From Microbulbifer pacificus (lineage in GTDB: Bacteria > Pseudomonadota > Gammaproteobacteria > Pseudomonadales > Cellvibrionaceae): a stretch of DNA of 64,000 bases. This document shows positions 8,897 through 18,291 of the stretch, piece after piece (the first letter of the stretch is position 1; each line of letters begins with the position of its first letter). The stretch is from assembly GCF_033723955.1 (NCBI RefSeq), contig NZ_CP137555.1:1179001-1243000 (forward strand), given 5' to 3'. Below the pieces are notes generated by a model that saw only the letters and a list, made by a program, of their open reading frames with translations, had not been told where the DNA came from and made no database searches. A program made the translations under genes and the position numbers.

Positions 8897-10675
8897 TTAA
8901 CCCACCTGCTCCTCTTTGCTGCGCAGGCGAATGCTCAGCTCGCGCAGTTGTTTGGCATCTACTGCGCCCGGTGCATCGGTCATCACACAGGCCGCGCTCT
9001 GGGTTTTCGGGAAAGCGATGACGTCGCGGATGGAATCGCTGTTGGTCATCAGCATCACCAGGCGATCGAGACCGAAGGCCAGACCACCGTGGGGCGGCGC
9101 ACCGTATTTCAGCGCATCCAGCAGGAAGCCGAACTTCTCACGCTGCTCTTCCGCACTGATGCCCAGTGCACGGAATACGATCTGCTGCATCTCCTGGTTG
9201 TGGATACGGATAGAACCACCACCCAGCTCGGTGCCGTTCAGTACCATATCGTAGGCGCGGGACAGCGCTTCCAGCGGGTTCTTCTCCAGCTCGTCCGCAG
9301 GACAGGACGGCGAGGTGAACGGGTGGTGCAACGCGGTAATGCTGCCATCGTCGTTCTCTTCGAACATGGGGAAGTCCACCACCCACAGCGGCGCCCACTC
9401 GGCGACGTACAGGTTCAGGTCTTCGCCCAATTTGCAGCGCAGGGCGCCGAGCGCCTCGGTCACGATTTTGCCCTTGTCGGCGCCGAAGAAGATCAGGTCG
9501 CCGTTCTCCGCATGCAGGCGGTCGAGGATGGCTGCGCGCACCTCGTTGGGCAGGAATTTGACGATCGGCGATTGCAGGCCGTTTTCCAGGTCGGACTTGT
9601 CGTTGACCTTGATATAGGCGAGGCCCTTGGCACCGTAAATACTGACGAACTTGGTGTAGTCGTCGATCTGCTTGCGGGTCAACTTGTCGTTGCCGCCCGG
9701 CACTTTCAGCGCGGTGACACGGCCCTTGGGGTCGTTCGCCGGGGCGGAGAACACCTTGAAGTCGACCTCGGTCATCAGGTCCTTGATGTCCACCAGCTCC
9801 AGCGGAATGCGCAGGTCCGGCTTGTCGGAGCCAAACTTGGCGATCGCTTCGCTGAACGGCATGCGCGGGAACTCGCCCAGCTCCACACCTTTCAGCTCTT
9901 TGAACAGCTTGCGGATCATGCCCTCGGTGATGGACATGATGGCGTTTTCATCGAGGAAACTTGTCTCGATATCGATCTGGGTGAATTCCGGCTGGCGGTC
10001 TGCACGCAGGTCTTCGTCGCGGAAGCACTTGGCGATCTGGTAGTAGCGGTCGTAGCCGGACACCATCAGCAGCTGCTTGAACAGTTGCGGGGACTGCGGC
10101 AGCGCGAAGAATTTGCCAGCGTGGGTACGGCTCGGCACCAGGTAGTCACGGGCACCTTCGGGTGTGGCGCGGGTCAGGATCGGGGTTTCGATATCCAGGA
10201 AACCCTCGCCATCCAGGTAATTGCGGATGGCATTGGTGATCTTGGAGCGGAACCGCAGGTTGCGCTGCATTTCATTGCGGCGCAGGTCCAGGTAGCGGTA
10301 TTTCAGGCGCACGTCCTCGCCGACAGCGGTGTGCTCGTCCAGCTGGAAAGGCGGGGTTTCCGCAGAGTTGAGGATTTCCAGCTGCAGACCGTACACCTCG
10401 ATCTCACCGGTCACCATATTCGGGTTGACCGCTTCCGGCGCGCGCGCGCGCACACGGCCGGTAACCTTGAGAACGTACTCGCTGCGCACGCGGTCCGCCA
10501 TTTTGAAGTGTTCGGCGGTATCCGGATCAAACACCACCTGAGCGATACCATCGCGGTCGCGCAGGTCGATGAAGATCACCCCACCGTGATCGCGGCGGCG
10601 GTCTACCCAGCCACACAGGGTTACTTCGCGGTCAATATCGGCGGATCGCAGGGCGCCACAATAATCGGTGCGCAT
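8897..10675 (-). CDS. aspS: Aspartyl-tRNA synthetase
   Basis: This is a 592-residue class II synthetase. An N-terminal OB-fold anticodon domain ([20 protein letters not shown]) precedes the catalytic core, with motif 2 region [19 protein letters not shown] and motif 3 [13 protein letters not shown]. The bacterial GAD insertion lies at about residues 300-420. It charges tRNA(Asp); whether it also charges tRNA(Asn) cannot be read from motifs here. The length is that of bacterial-type AspRS. It lies immediately downstream of the fmdB-like gene, with a 32-nt gap. Confidence 0.97.
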   Translation of the reverse strand: MRTDYCGALRSADIDREVTLCGWVDRRRDHGGVIFIDLRDRDGIAQVVFDPDTAEHFKMADRVRSEYVLKVTGRVRARAPEAVNPNMVTGEIEVYGLQLEILNSAETPPFQLDEHTAVGEDVRLKYRYLDLRRNEMQRNLRFRSKITNAIRNYLDGEGFLDIETPILTRATPEGARDYLVPSRTHAGKFFALPQSPQLFKQLLMVSGYDRYYQIAKCFRDEDLRADRQPEFTQIDIETSFLDENAIMSITEGMIRKLFKELKGVELGEFPRMPFSEAIAKFGSDKPDLRIPLELVDIKDLMTEVDFKVFSAPANDPKGRVTALKVPGGNDKLTRKQIDDYTKFVSIYGAKGLAYIKVNDKSDLENGLQSPIVKFLPNEVRAAILDRLHAENGDLIFFGADKGKIVTEALGALRCKLGEDLNLYVAEWAPLWVVDFPMFEENDDGSITALHHPFTSPSCPADELEKNPLEALSRAYDMVLNGTELGGGSIRIHNQEMQQIVFRALGISAEEQREKFGFLLDALKYGAPPHGGLAFGLDRLVMLMTNSDSIRDVIAFPKTQSAACVMTDAPGAVDAKQLRELSIRLRSKEEQVG

Positions 10676-10707
10676 GGAGTCTTATTCCCTTAGTCAGTAG
10701 TGTTGAA

Positions 10708-10989
10708 TCAGCTTGCTTTGGCAGTGCCGGAGGTGGATGTGCCCGCACTGGCTGCCGGCTTGTCCTTGTTCGGTTTGGCGGCGTCCCCCGCCAGGTTCTT
10801 CTTGCTGCCGGTCTTGAAATCGGTCTCGTACCAGCCACCGCCTTTGAGCCGGAATCCGGCCGCGGAAATTTTCTTGCTCAGTTCCGCCTGATTGCAGGCA
10901 GGGCAGTCTGTCAGCGGCGCATCGCTCATACGCTGCAGGGCTTCCAACTGATGGCCACAGGCCTTGCACTGGTATTCGTAGATAGGCAT
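10708..10989 (-). CDS. FmdB-family zinc-ribbon protein
   Basis: This is a 93-residue protein starting MPIYEYQCKACGHQLEALQ, with a second cysteine pair (DCPACNQ) completing a four-Cys zinc ribbon. The C-terminus is a Lys/Ala/Ser-rich tail. The family (FmdB/CxxC_CXXC_SSSS) is often encoded beside aspS; its role is not established. ATG 10989 gives the conserved MPIYEY start, although the frame stays open well upstream. Confidence 0.9.
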   Translation of the reverse strand: MPIYEYQCKACGHQLEALQRMSDAPLTDCPACNQAELSKKISAAGFRLKGGGWYETDFKTGSKKNLAGDAAKPNKDKPAASAGTSTSGTAKAS

Positions 10990-11294
10990 GGTTTCTACCC
11001 GAAATCTCACGGCATTCAAAGGGGCGCAGATTATACATGAGCCCCCCGAAGGGAAGAAGTTACCTGCATCGCGCGGCCACAAAGCCAGCTCTACCCGCAC
11101 CGAAAGGCTAAATTCCGGCCAAAACCCTATAAAAATGCACTTTTTTTCCAATTTTCCCCGATGCGCGCGGATAAAAACTGGATATACTCAGTTCAGTACT
11201 TGGGAACCCCCTGTCGTACTGGAGAATCCGACCGATTTCCGGAGCTCCCGAACCACTTTCACTGGAAAAACACTGATATAGAAGGAAGCTAACG
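10990..11294. other. Intergenic region between the divergent fmdB-like and HU-like genes
   Basis: This 305-nt spacer should hold promoters for both directions. TATACT at 11183-11188 is a plausible -10 box for the rightward HU-like gene, but I see no clear -35 box at the right distance. GGAAG sits just before the HU-like start. No conserved small gene is apparent. Confidence 0.4.
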
Positions 11295-11762
11295 ATGGCC
11301 GCACGCAAGACCGCCGCAGCTAAGAAAGCCCCCGCCAAGAAAGCTGCAGCCAAAACTGTAGCCAAGACTGCAGCTAAAAAGGCTCCAGCCAAGAAGGCAG
11401 TAGCTAAGAAACCAGCAACCAAGGCCGCTCCGGCCAAGAAGATGGCTGCAGCCAAAGAAAAGTTCACCAAAACCCAAATTCTGAACCACATTGCCGAGAC
11501 CACCGAGCTGTCCCGCAAGCAGGTTCAGGCGGTTCTGGACGAGCTGACCAATGTGATCGAGAGCCACGTATCCAAGAAAGCGGTGGGCGAATTCGCCCTG
11601 CCGGGTCTGCTGAAAATCACCACCGTGAAGAAGGCGGCCAAGAAAGCGCGAAAGGGCATCAACCCCTTCACTGGCGAAGAGACCATGTTCAAGGCCAAGC
11701 CTGCGAGCATTCAGGTAAAAATCCGTCCGCTGAAGAAGCTGAAGGAAATGGCCGAGTCTTGA
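11295..11762 (+). CDS. Histone H1-like tail fused to an HU/IHF-family DNA-binding domain
   Basis: This is a 155-residue protein. Residues 1-55 are a Lys/Ala/Pro tail of [12 protein letters not shown] repeats like eukaryotic histone H1 or bacterial AlgP/Hc1 tails. Residues 57-155 form a bacterial HU-like domain ([20 protein letters not shown], then [14 protein letters not shown] and a beta-arm region around [11 protein letters not shown]). The tail should bind DNA without sequence specificity, and the HU part should bend it, so a nucleoid-associated role is inferred. It is a single-gene unit ended by a strong terminator. DNA coding the tail is internally repetitive. Confidence 0.88.
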   Translation: MAARKTAAAKKAPAKKAAAKTVAKTAAKKAPAKKAVAKKPATKAAPAKKMAAAKEKFTKTQILNHIAETTELSRKQVQAVLDELTNVIESHVSKKAVGEFALPGLLKITTVKKAAKKARKGINPFTGEETMFKAKPASIQVKIRPLKKLKEMAES

Positions 11763-11782
11763 TTCTCGCCGCTTTCCGCCAC

Positions 11783-11810
11783 GAAAACCCCGCTTTTGCG
11801 GGGTTTTCTG
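11783..11810. terminator. Rho-independent terminator after the HU-like gene
   Basis: A perfect 10-bp stem, aaaaccccgc (11784-11793) with gcggggtttt (11798-11807), around a tttt loop. It ends in T-rich sequence on + and is symmetrical enough to work both ways. It isolates the HU-like gene from proS. Confidence 0.85.
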
Positions 11811-11880
11811 TTTGTATGCCCGCGGCGTAAAATGGTCGCCCTCTAAATTTCCCAAATTCACCGACAGTAAAGAAAGCCCT

Positions 11881-13611
11881 ATGCGCGCCTCCCGCTATCT
11901 GATCGCCACCCAGAAAGAAACCCCCAATGACGCAGTGGTCATCAGCCACCAGTTGATGCTCCGCGCCGGAATGATCCGCCGCCTGTCTTCTGGCCTGTAT
12001 ACCTGGCTGCCCACCGGTCTGCGCGTGCTGCGCAAGGTGGAGCGCATCGTGCGCGAAGAAATGGACCGCGCAGGCGCGCTGGAAGTGCTGATGCCAGTGG
12101 TGCAGCCGGCGGAGCTGTGGGAAGAATCCGGCCGCTGGCAGCAATACGGACCGGAGCTGTTGCGCATCCAGGATCGTCACGACAACCCCTTCTGCCTGGG
12201 CCCGACCCATGAGGAAGTGATCACCGACCTGATCCGCACTGAGGTCAGCAGTTACAAGCAGCTGCCGGCGAACTTCTACCAGATCCAGACCAAGTTCCGC
12301 GACGAGATTCGCCCGCGCTTCGGCGTGATGCGCGCCCGCGAGTTCACCATGAAGGATGCCTACTCCTTCCACCTTAACGCGGACTCCCTGCAGGAAACCT
12401 ACGATGTAATGCACGATGCCTACTGCCGCATCTTCGATCGCATCGGCCTGGATTATCGTCCGGTACTGGCTGACACCGGTTCCATCGGCGGTTCCCACTC
12501 CCATGAATTCCACGTACTGGCCCAGAGTGGCGAGGACGATATCGCGTTTTCCACCGTGAGCCGTTACGCGGCAAACGTGGAACTGGCGGAGGCCGTGGCG
12601 CCCGCCGGTGAGCGTCCGGCCCCGTCCAAAGAGATGGCGGAGCTGCACACCCCTGGCCAGAAAACCATTGCCGCACTGGAAGAGGCGTACGGTATTGCTG
12701 CCAATTCTTCGGTGAAAACCCTGATCGTACTGGGCGAGACCGAGGAAGAAGGTGCGGAAGCTCCGCTGGTGGCACTGGTGCTGCGCGGTGATCACGACCT
12801 GAATGAACTGAAAGCGGAGAAGCTTTCAGGCGTTGCCAGCCCGCTGCAGTTTGCCCCGGAAGCGCGCATTGCCGCGGAACTCGGTTGCGGAATCGGCTCA
12901 CTCGGCCCGGTGGGTATGAAAATCGATGTGATCGTGGATCGCGCCGCGGCGCATCTGGCGGACTTCGTATGCGGTGCCAACAAGGATGATTACCACCTGA
13001 CCGGTGTGAACTGGGAGCGCGACGTGGCAATTGCCCGCGTGGAAGACCTGCGCAATGTGGTTGCCGGCGATGTGAGCCCGGATGGCCAGGGCGTGATTGA
13101 AATCAAGCGCGGTATCGAGGTTGGCCACATTTTCCAGCTGGGCAACAAGTACAGCAAGGCGATGAATGCCACCGTTCTGGATGAGAACGGCAAAGAACAG
13201 GTGATGGTGATGGGCTGTTACGGCATCGGGGTTTCCCGGGTTGTGGCGGCGGCCATCGAACAGAACTACGACGATGCGGGCATCATCTGGCCGGAAGCCA
13301 TCGCGCCGTTCCAGCTGGCGATCGTGCCGATCAATATGCAGAAGAGCGAAGCGGTTACCCAGAAATGTGAGCACATCTACGAAGCGCTCACCGCGAAAGG
13401 TATCGATGTGCTGCTGATGGACGAACCGAAGGCGCGCCTGGGTGCCATGCTGGCGGATGCGGAGCTGATGGGTATTCCGCACCGCATCGTGGTCGGCGAC
13501 CGCGGTCTGGAAAGCGGCAAGATCGAATACAAGGGCCGTCGCGATTCTGAGAATTCAGAGTTTTCTGCGGATCAGATCGTAGAAATTCTTCTCTCGAAAA
13601 TCGCTCACTAA
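11881..13611 (+). CDS. proS: Prolyl-tRNA synthetase, bacterial type with editing domain
   Basis: This is a 576-residue class II synthetase. The start [20 protein letters not shown] and motif 2 region [18 protein letters not shown] are typical. The Ala-editing YbaK-like insertion occupies about residues 220-410 ([24 protein letters not shown]), and a C-terminal anticodon domain follows. It charges tRNA(Pro) and hydrolyses mischarged Ala-tRNA(Pro). ATG 11881 gives the family's N-terminus; 23 further in-frame codons upstream overlap the terminator region and are unlikely to be used. Confidence 0.96.
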   Translation: MRASRYLIATQKETPNDAVVISHQLMLRAGMIRRLSSGLYTWLPTGLRVLRKVERIVREEMDRAGALEVLMPVVQPAELWEESGRWQQYGPELLRIQDRHDNPFCLGPTHEEVITDLIRTEVSSYKQLPANFYQIQTKFRDEIRPRFGVMRAREFTMKDAYSFHLNADSLQETYDVMHDAYCRIFDRIGLDYRPVLADTGSIGGSHSHEFHVLAQSGEDDIAFSTVSRYAANVELAEAVAPAGERPAPSKEMAELHTPGQKTIAALEEAYGIAANSSVKTLIVLGETEEEGAEAPLVALVLRGDHDLNELKAEKLSGVASPLQFAPEARIAAELGCGIGSLGPVGMKIDVIVDRAAAHLADFVCGANKDDYHLTGVNWERDVAIARVEDLRNVVAGDVSPDGQGVIEIKRGIEVGHIFQLGNKYSKAMNATVLDENGKEQVMVMGCYGIGVSRVVAAAIEQNYDDAGIIWPEAIAPFQLAIVPINMQKSEAVTQKCEHIYEALTAKGIDVLLMDEPKARLGAMLADAELMGIPHRIVVGDRGLESGKIEYKGRRDSENSEFSADQIVEILLSKIAH

Positions 13612-13666
13612 TCTAGAGCGACTCTCGCAACCCTCTGCACTCCGTTAACTGGCCCGGTGGCGGCCC

Positions 13667-13764
13667 AGCACTGGGGGGAGGGTTTCGAAACCGCTGTGAA
13701 TACATCCCTGTACGCTGCGTCGGCGACGTCCCTGTCGCCGACGCTTTCGAAACCCTCCCCCCAG
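13667..13764. repeat. Large palindromic intergenic element with nested hairpin
   Basis: Arms ctggggggagggtttcgaaa (13671-13690) and its exact complement (13745-13764) form a perfect 20-bp stem. Inside lies an 11-bp hairpin (13717-13727 with 13734-13744, loop gtccct). Nothing here looks coding. The shape resembles the REP/REPIN or MITE-like intergenic repeats of marine gammaproteobacteria, but copy number cannot be tested from one window. Confidence 0.7.
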
Positions 13765-13839
13765 CACTTGGCCTTCGCGATCAGCAAAGTGCTCTTTTCG
13801 CTTTGTCCGAAGTAACGCACCTCGATGCGAAGGGCCTGA

Positions 13840-13938
13840 TACCGGGTGCACCCTTGCGGGACCGTCTGCGGCCAGGACGGCCGCAGCCGAGCCCCCATGG
13901 ATGGGTTCACGGCGTGTCCCGCAAGGGTGTACCCGGTA
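13840..13938. repeat. Second palindromic intergenic element
   Basis: Arms 13840-13862 and 13916-13938 pair over 23 bp with one mismatch. An inner 8-bp hairpin pairs 13866-13873 with 13879-13886. The interior holds cccccatggatgggttcacg, a type of sequence seen in dispersed intergenic repeats. It stands 75 nt from the first palindrome and ends about 70 nt before the transglycosylase gene. Confidence 0.65.
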
Positions 13939-14009
13939 GCAGGGCCGCCACTCCGCCAGCTTCCTCGCGAAGTACCGAAATTCCAAACCTTCCCGTAAAA
14001 TCCCACCTC

Positions 14010-14570
14010 ATGATAAGAACAACCCTCGCCACACTCCTGCTGTGCCTGTTCAGCACTACTGTGTCCGCCCAAGTAAAGATGGTGGACCCGGAGGTATTGG
14101 AAGCACTGAAGACTGCAGTGACCGAAGCCGACTCCTTTGTCGACCGCTTCGATGCGGAAGTGTGGTTGATGGCCAAGTCCCAGCCGCTGGCGCGCTATAT
14201 CAAAGATCCACAGCAGCGCATGCACGTGCTCAAGGCCATCCATCGGGAGGCCACCCGCGCCGGGTTGCAACCGGAAATTGTCCTTGCCGTAATCCAGATC
14301 GAGAGCGCCTTCGACCCCTACGCCGTCTCCCGAGTGGGCGCCCAGGGCATGATGCAGGTGATGCCGTTCTGGAAAAACGAGATCGGTCGTCCGGACGACA
14401 ATCTGATCAACATGGACACCAACCTCCGCTACGGCTGCACCATCCTCAAGCACTATATTCAGAAAGCCAAGGGCAACATGGCCAATGCGCTGGCCTATTA
14501 CAACGGCAGCTATGGCCGGCACACTTACAGCAGCAAGGTGCTTGACGCTTGGGCGGAGCGCTGGCGTTAA
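14010..14570 (+). CDS. Small periplasmic lytic transglycosylase (SLT domain)
   Basis: This is a 186-residue protein. A signal peptide spans residues 1-20 (LLLCLFSTTVSA) and an SLT/goose-lysozyme-like domain about 70-180. The motif VIQIESAFDPYAVSRVGAQG places the catalytic Glu at residue 98; GMMQVMPFW and NALAYYNGSYGRH complete the fold. It should cleave peptidoglycan glycan strands to 1,6-anhydro-MurNAc ends. ATG 14010 is chosen because the signal peptide starts there; upstream in-frame codons run through the palindromic element. Confidence 0.9.
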   Translation: MIRTTLATLLLCLFSTTVSAQVKMVDPEVLEALKTAVTEADSFVDRFDAEVWLMAKSQPLARYIKDPQQRMHVLKAIHREATRAGLQPEIVLAVIQIESAFDPYAVSRVGAQGMMQVMPFWKNEIGRPDDNLINMDTNLRYGCTILKHYIQKAKGNMANALAYYNGSYGRHTYSSKVLDAWAERWR

Positions 14571-14606
14571 CCTTCAGCAGAAAAGACCGATGTCGCGAGG
14601 TATCAA

Positions 14607-15659
14607 TTGACCCATAGTTTTTTTACCGGCGTTGCCTGCGGGTTGCTGCTGTTGGCGGCAGCGAGACTTGCGATCGGCCACCGGCGCCGGGACAACCGCT
14701 GGATACTGATCGTAATTTTCGGGGCCTTTCTCTATCTGCTGCGCCCGCTGCTGAAAGATGTGGACCCGCATCTGGAGCTGCTGATTGATCTCCCCACCAT
14801 GCTGATACCCGGCGCATTCTGGTTATTCACACACCAGCTGTGCAGCGAGCGTGAACAGTTTCCGTCCTGGGGATGGGGGCTGATAGGCGTCGAGTTGCTG
14901 ATCGATTTCGCCAGCCAACTACATATTCATTCTTTTTTCTATTTGCTGACGCAGCCCTTCAAACTGGGGTTAATTGGAGCTGGACTGGCAACACTTTTGC
15001 GGCAATTGCAAAACGATCTGGTTGCCGAACGGCGGTTACTGCGCATAGCCCTGCTGATCGCTATCGGCAGTTATATGGTGGTCGTGGTATGCGCGGAGTT
15101 TTTGTTTTCCTATTTCCCCGTACCCAGTGGCATCGCGGCGATGCACGCACTGATGGCCAGCGTACTCGCCTTCAGTGCATGCCTCTGGCTACTGGCTCTG
15201 GCCCCCAATGCACTGGATGAATCGCTGCCGCCGCGCCCGGCGACAGAATCCGAAGAAGAAATGGATAGCTCGATTGATATGGCTCCGCCGATACCGGAGC
15301 CGCTGGATGACAGTCAGCGCGAACTGCTGGAGCGGCTGCAAAAACATATGGATAGCGGAGGTTACCGCAAAACGGGACTGACCATCCGCGAGCTGTCGGA
15401 GACTCTCGACGCCAGGGAACATGTTTTACGGGTGCTGATCAATAAGTACCTGGGGTTTCGCAATTTCAACGAATACCTGAACCAGTACAGAATTGACGAA
15501 GCCAGCCGGCGCCTGGCATCCCCCAAGGAAGCGCACTTGCCGGTGCTCACCATAGCGCTGGATATTGGCTATCGCTCCCTCAGCCCGTTCAACGCTGCAT
15601 TCAAGCGTCGACACGAAATGACCCCGACAGAATTTCGTCGGGAACAGTTGCCGGCGTGA
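14607..15659 (+). CDS. AraC-family regulator with multi-helix membrane sensor domain
   Basis: This is a 350-residue protein. About six or seven hydrophobic helices fill residues 1-205, and an AraC/XylS double helix-turn-helix lies at about 240-345 (GLTIRELSETLDAREHVLRV, then LTIALDIGYRSLSPFNAAFK). The design is a membrane-embedded sensor tied to a cytosolic DNA-binding domain; ligand and targets are unknown. The start is TTG with CGAGG 6 nt upstream. A nearby ATG at 14590 is out of use because it hits a stop within seven codons. It lies 36 nt after the transglycosylase gene, possibly cotranscribed. Confidence 0.85.
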   Translation: MTHSFFTGVACGLLLLAAARLAIGHRRRDNRWILIVIFGAFLYLLRPLLKDVDPHLELLIDLPTMLIPGAFWLFTHQLCSEREQFPSWGWGLIGVELLIDFASQLHIHSFFYLLTQPFKLGLIGAGLATLLRQLQNDLVAERRLLRIALLIAIGSYMVVVVCAEFLFSYFPVPSGIAAMHALMASVLAFSACLWLLALAPNALDESLPPRPATESEEEMDSSIDMAPPIPEPLDDSQRELLERLQKHMDSGGYRKTGLTIRELSETLDAREHVLRVLINKYLGFRNFNEYLNQYRIDEASRRLASPKEAHLPVLTIALDIGYRSLSPFNAAFKRRHEMTPTEFRREQLPA

Positions 15660-15859
15660 TTGTTTCCGCGCGAAGGGACACAAAGTTTTGATTTGTAAAA
15701 TCCGCTGGCGGAAATTCAGGAAAAATCGTACGTCATAATTTTATCGGTGGCCACGAGCCAAAATACGCCTCGTAGACCACACTTTATGTTGCAGGACCTG
15801 CTCTAAAGACATTTAGCCCAGTCACCACGTAGTCTGCAGATCAGGCTCCTGCAAACCGG

Positions 15860-16171
15860 TCATGACTTGGGCGAGGACATGAACTGGATCAGCGCCTTGT
15901 AGTCGTCTTCACTGCAGTCGGAGCACATGCCCCCGGCCGGCATGGCATTAAGTCCATTCTTGATGGAATTCAGCAGTGCATCCGTCCCCTTGTCCAGGCG
16001 GGGCTTCCAGGCTTCCACGTCGTGTAACTTCGGCGCGTTGGCCACTCCGGTGTCGTGGCAGATATAGCAGCTCGACTTGTACTTGTCTTCCACCGCATCC
16101 GCTACCACCAGGCCGCTCATGGCCATACCGCCAACAAGAAAACATACTGTTGAGAGCATCGAAGCTTTCAT
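15860..16171 (-). CDS. Cytochrome c5-family monoheme c-type cytochrome
   Basis: This is a 103-residue periplasmic protein. After a signal peptide of about 25 residues (VGGMAMSGLVVADA) comes heme motif C35-YI-C38-H39. A second Cys pair at 83 and 86 (CSDC) matches the extra disulfide of cytochrome c5, and Met77 could be the axial ligand. It is a soluble or loosely membrane-bound electron carrier; its partners are not evident. ATG 16171 has GGGAG 7 nt upstream and is preferred to the adjacent GTG. It stands alone and diverges from the next gene. Confidence 0.88.
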   Translation of the reverse strand: MKASMLSTVCFLVGGMAMSGLVVADAVEDKYKSSCYICHDTGVANAPKLHDVEAWKPRLDKGTDALLNSIKNGLNAMPAGGMCSDCSEDDYKALIQFMSSPKS

Positions 16172-16411
16172 CACATTTCTCCCTAGATTTCACTGCTCGT
16201 AATCGTGGTTATCTGCCAGTCAGATGAATCCAGAACAGAGTTTAGATGGCTTTACGCGTCAATAACCACAACTTTTTACTCCCCTACCCCCTCATTAGCC
16301 AAAAACTTTCCCACTGCGCCACCCACCATTCTGCGATTCATGGACTATGCTCAATGGCATAAGAAACTTTCCCGCAGCCCCAGCTATAACACCATAAGCC
16401 GGAGTTCACCC

Positions 16412-17275
16412 ATGACGCTGCATTGGATCAGAGATCCCAGTGCCCACTTTGCCCTGATCGGGGCATTGCTATTCGCGATCAATAGCCTCTTCCAGGACGG
16501 CAGCCAAGTCGCTGATGGCGAAGACATCGTCGTCAACGAAGCCCGTGTAAGCCACCTCGCCGGGATCTTTGAGCGCGGCTGGCAGCGCCCACCGCAGCCG
16601 GAAGAACTGCAGGGGCTGATCGACGACTTCGTGCGCGAGGAAGTCCTCTATCGCGAAGCGGTAAAGATGGGGCTGGATAAGAATGACACCGTGATCAGGC
16701 GGCGGATGCGCATGAAAATGGAGCTGCTGGCCAGGGATCTGGTGAACGCCGTAGAGCCCTCGGAGCAGGTGCTGCGGGATTATCACCAGCGCAATATCGA
16801 GAAGTACACACTCCCCGCCCAGTACAGTTTTGAACAGATTTTTCTCGACAGCGACAAGCGACCACAGGTGGCGGAAGACGCTCGCCTGGTCCTGACCAAA
16901 CTCACCGCTGGCGGCAACCCGCGCAAGCTCGGCGACAACAGCCTACTGCAGTTCCAGTTTGATGCAGCCAGCACCGAGCAAATCGACCGTCAGTTTGGCG
17001 CGGATTTTTCCCAGCAGTTACTGGAACTCCCGGAAAACGAGTGGACCGGCCCCCTCACCTCCGCCTTCGGCGAACACCTGGTAAAAATCTCCACACGGCA
17101 ACCACAGCGGGAGCCGGATTTCAGTGAAATTCGCACCGATGTATTGCGCGACTGGCAACTGGACGAGCAGAACAAGATTCTGCAAACCCAGTACGAAACC
17201 CTGCGAGCCAACTACCGGGTTCAGATCACAGCACCGCCCATCGAAGCACATTCCACCGAGGTTAGCAGGCAATGA
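16412..17275 (+). CDS. Parvulin-type peptidyl-prolyl isomerase/foldase (PpiC/SurA-like)
   Basis: This is a 287-residue protein with an N-terminal membrane anchor or signal (FALIGALLFAINSLF). A SurA-N-like helical region (ELQGLIDDFVREEVLYREAV) leads into a degenerate parvulin domain (about 120-240: YSFEQIFLDSD, FGADFSQQLLELPENEWTGP). Periplasmic folding assistance is inferred. Its stop overlaps the start of the HupE/UreJ gene, so the two are made together and the foldase may serve that permease's exported domain. The start ATG has GGAG 7 nt upstream. Confidence 0.85.
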   Translation: MTLHWIRDPSAHFALIGALLFAINSLFQDGSQVADGEDIVVNEARVSHLAGIFERGWQRPPQPEELQGLIDDFVREEVLYREAVKMGLDKNDTVIRRRMRMKMELLARDLVNAVEPSEQVLRDYHQRNIEKYTLPAQYSFEQIFLDSDKRPQVAEDARLVLTKLTAGGNPRKLGDNSLLQFQFDAASTEQIDRQFGADFSQQLLELPENEWTGPLTSAFGEHLVKISTRQPQREPDFSEIRTDVLRDWQLDEQNKILQTQYETLRANYRVQITAPPIEAHSTEVSRQ

Positions 17276-18288
17276 AAAAATTCCTGATCCTTGTTGTCGC
17301 ACTGCTGTTACCCGCCCTAACCCAAGCACATGAATTGCGCCCGGCGTCGCTCAGTATCATCCAGAGTACCGCGCAGACCTTTGACGTCACCTGGCGGGTA
17401 CCGGCGCGCGGTGATCTGCGCCTGTCGCTGAATGTGAAATTTTCTGAAAACACCGAAAAACTCGGCCTGCCCAAGGCGCAGTTTGCCGGCGGCTATTATG
17501 TGGAGCGCTGGCAGATCCAGCACCCGGGGGCTCTTGTCGGCAGCAGTATCGAGATCGAAGGGCTGACGAATACCATGACCGATGCGCTGGTGCGTATCAG
17601 CTGGTTAGATGGTCGCGAACAGGTGAGCCGCCTGATGCCTGATAGCCCCCTGCTTACGGTTACGGATCGCGCCGGCTTCGGTGAGATTGCCGGCACTTAC
17701 TTTGCGCTGGGTGTAGAGCACATTCTGCTTGGCGTCGACCACCTGCTGTTTGTGCTGGCGCTGGTGGTGCTTGTCACTGGCCGGCGGCAACTGGTTTTCA
17801 CCATTACCGCGTTTACGCTTGCCCACAGTATTACCCTCGCGCTGGCGGTACTGGGGATGGTGTCGGTACCCCAGGGCCCGGTGGAAGCGGTGATCGCGCT
17901 CAGTATTGTGTTTGTGGCGGTGGAAATCCTGCACAAGCTGGAGGGGCGCAAAACCCTGGCGATTCGCAAACCCTGGTTGGTAGCGTTTGGATTCGGGCTG
18001 TTGCACGGGTTGGGATTTGCGGGGGCGCTATCGGAAATCGGGGTCCCCACACACGCGATTCCGCTGTCGCTGGCGGTATTCAATCTTGGAGTCGAGGCTG
18101 GACAGCTCGCGTTTATTCTCGCGGTGAGCGCACTGATGCTTCTGCTGCGGCGCACGCCGCCGGTACACGAATGGGAGATCCGCACCGGGCACACGGCCAC
18201 GGTAGCTTCCGCGTTACCCGTGGCCTATATCGTCGGCGGGCTCTCAGCCTGGTGGCTGATCGATCGCACGATTGCGCTGGTGGTTTGA
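17272..18288 (+). CDS. HupE/UreJ-family membrane protein with N-terminal exported domain
   Basis: This is a 338-residue protein. A signal peptide spans residues 1-19 (LLLPALTQA), followed by a roughly 120-residue beta-rich periplasmic domain and a C-terminal HupE/UreJ membrane unit with about seven helices. The motifs VEHILLGVDHLLF, TLAHSITL and GLLHGLGFAG carry the conserved histidines of the family, whose characterised members act in nickel or other metal uptake. No hydrogenase or urease genes are nearby, so the substrate is unknown. It overlaps the upstream foldase gene by 4 nt. Confidence 0.88.
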   Translation: MKKFLILVVALLLPALTQAHELRPASLSIIQSTAQTFDVTWRVPARGDLRLSLNVKFSENTEKLGLPKAQFAGGYYVERWQIQHPGALVGSSIEIEGLTNTMTDALVRISWLDGREQVSRLMPDSPLLTVTDRAGFGEIAGTYFALGVEHILLGVDHLLFVLALVVLVTGRRQLVFTITAFTLAHSITLALAVLGMVSVPQGPVEAVIALSIVFVAVEILHKLEGRKTLAIRKPWLVAFGFGLLHGLGFAGALSEIGVPTHAIPLSLAVFNLGVEAGQLAFILAVSALMLLLRRTPPVHEWEIRTGHTATVASALPVAYIVGGLSAWWLIDRTIALVV

Positions 18289-18291
18289 GGT

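Noticed and set aside
8891..10693. A 600-codon open frame antisense to aspS
   Set aside because: It mirrors the codon pattern of aspS in GC-rich DNA and shows no domain motif, whereas the aspS reading has every synthetase motif.
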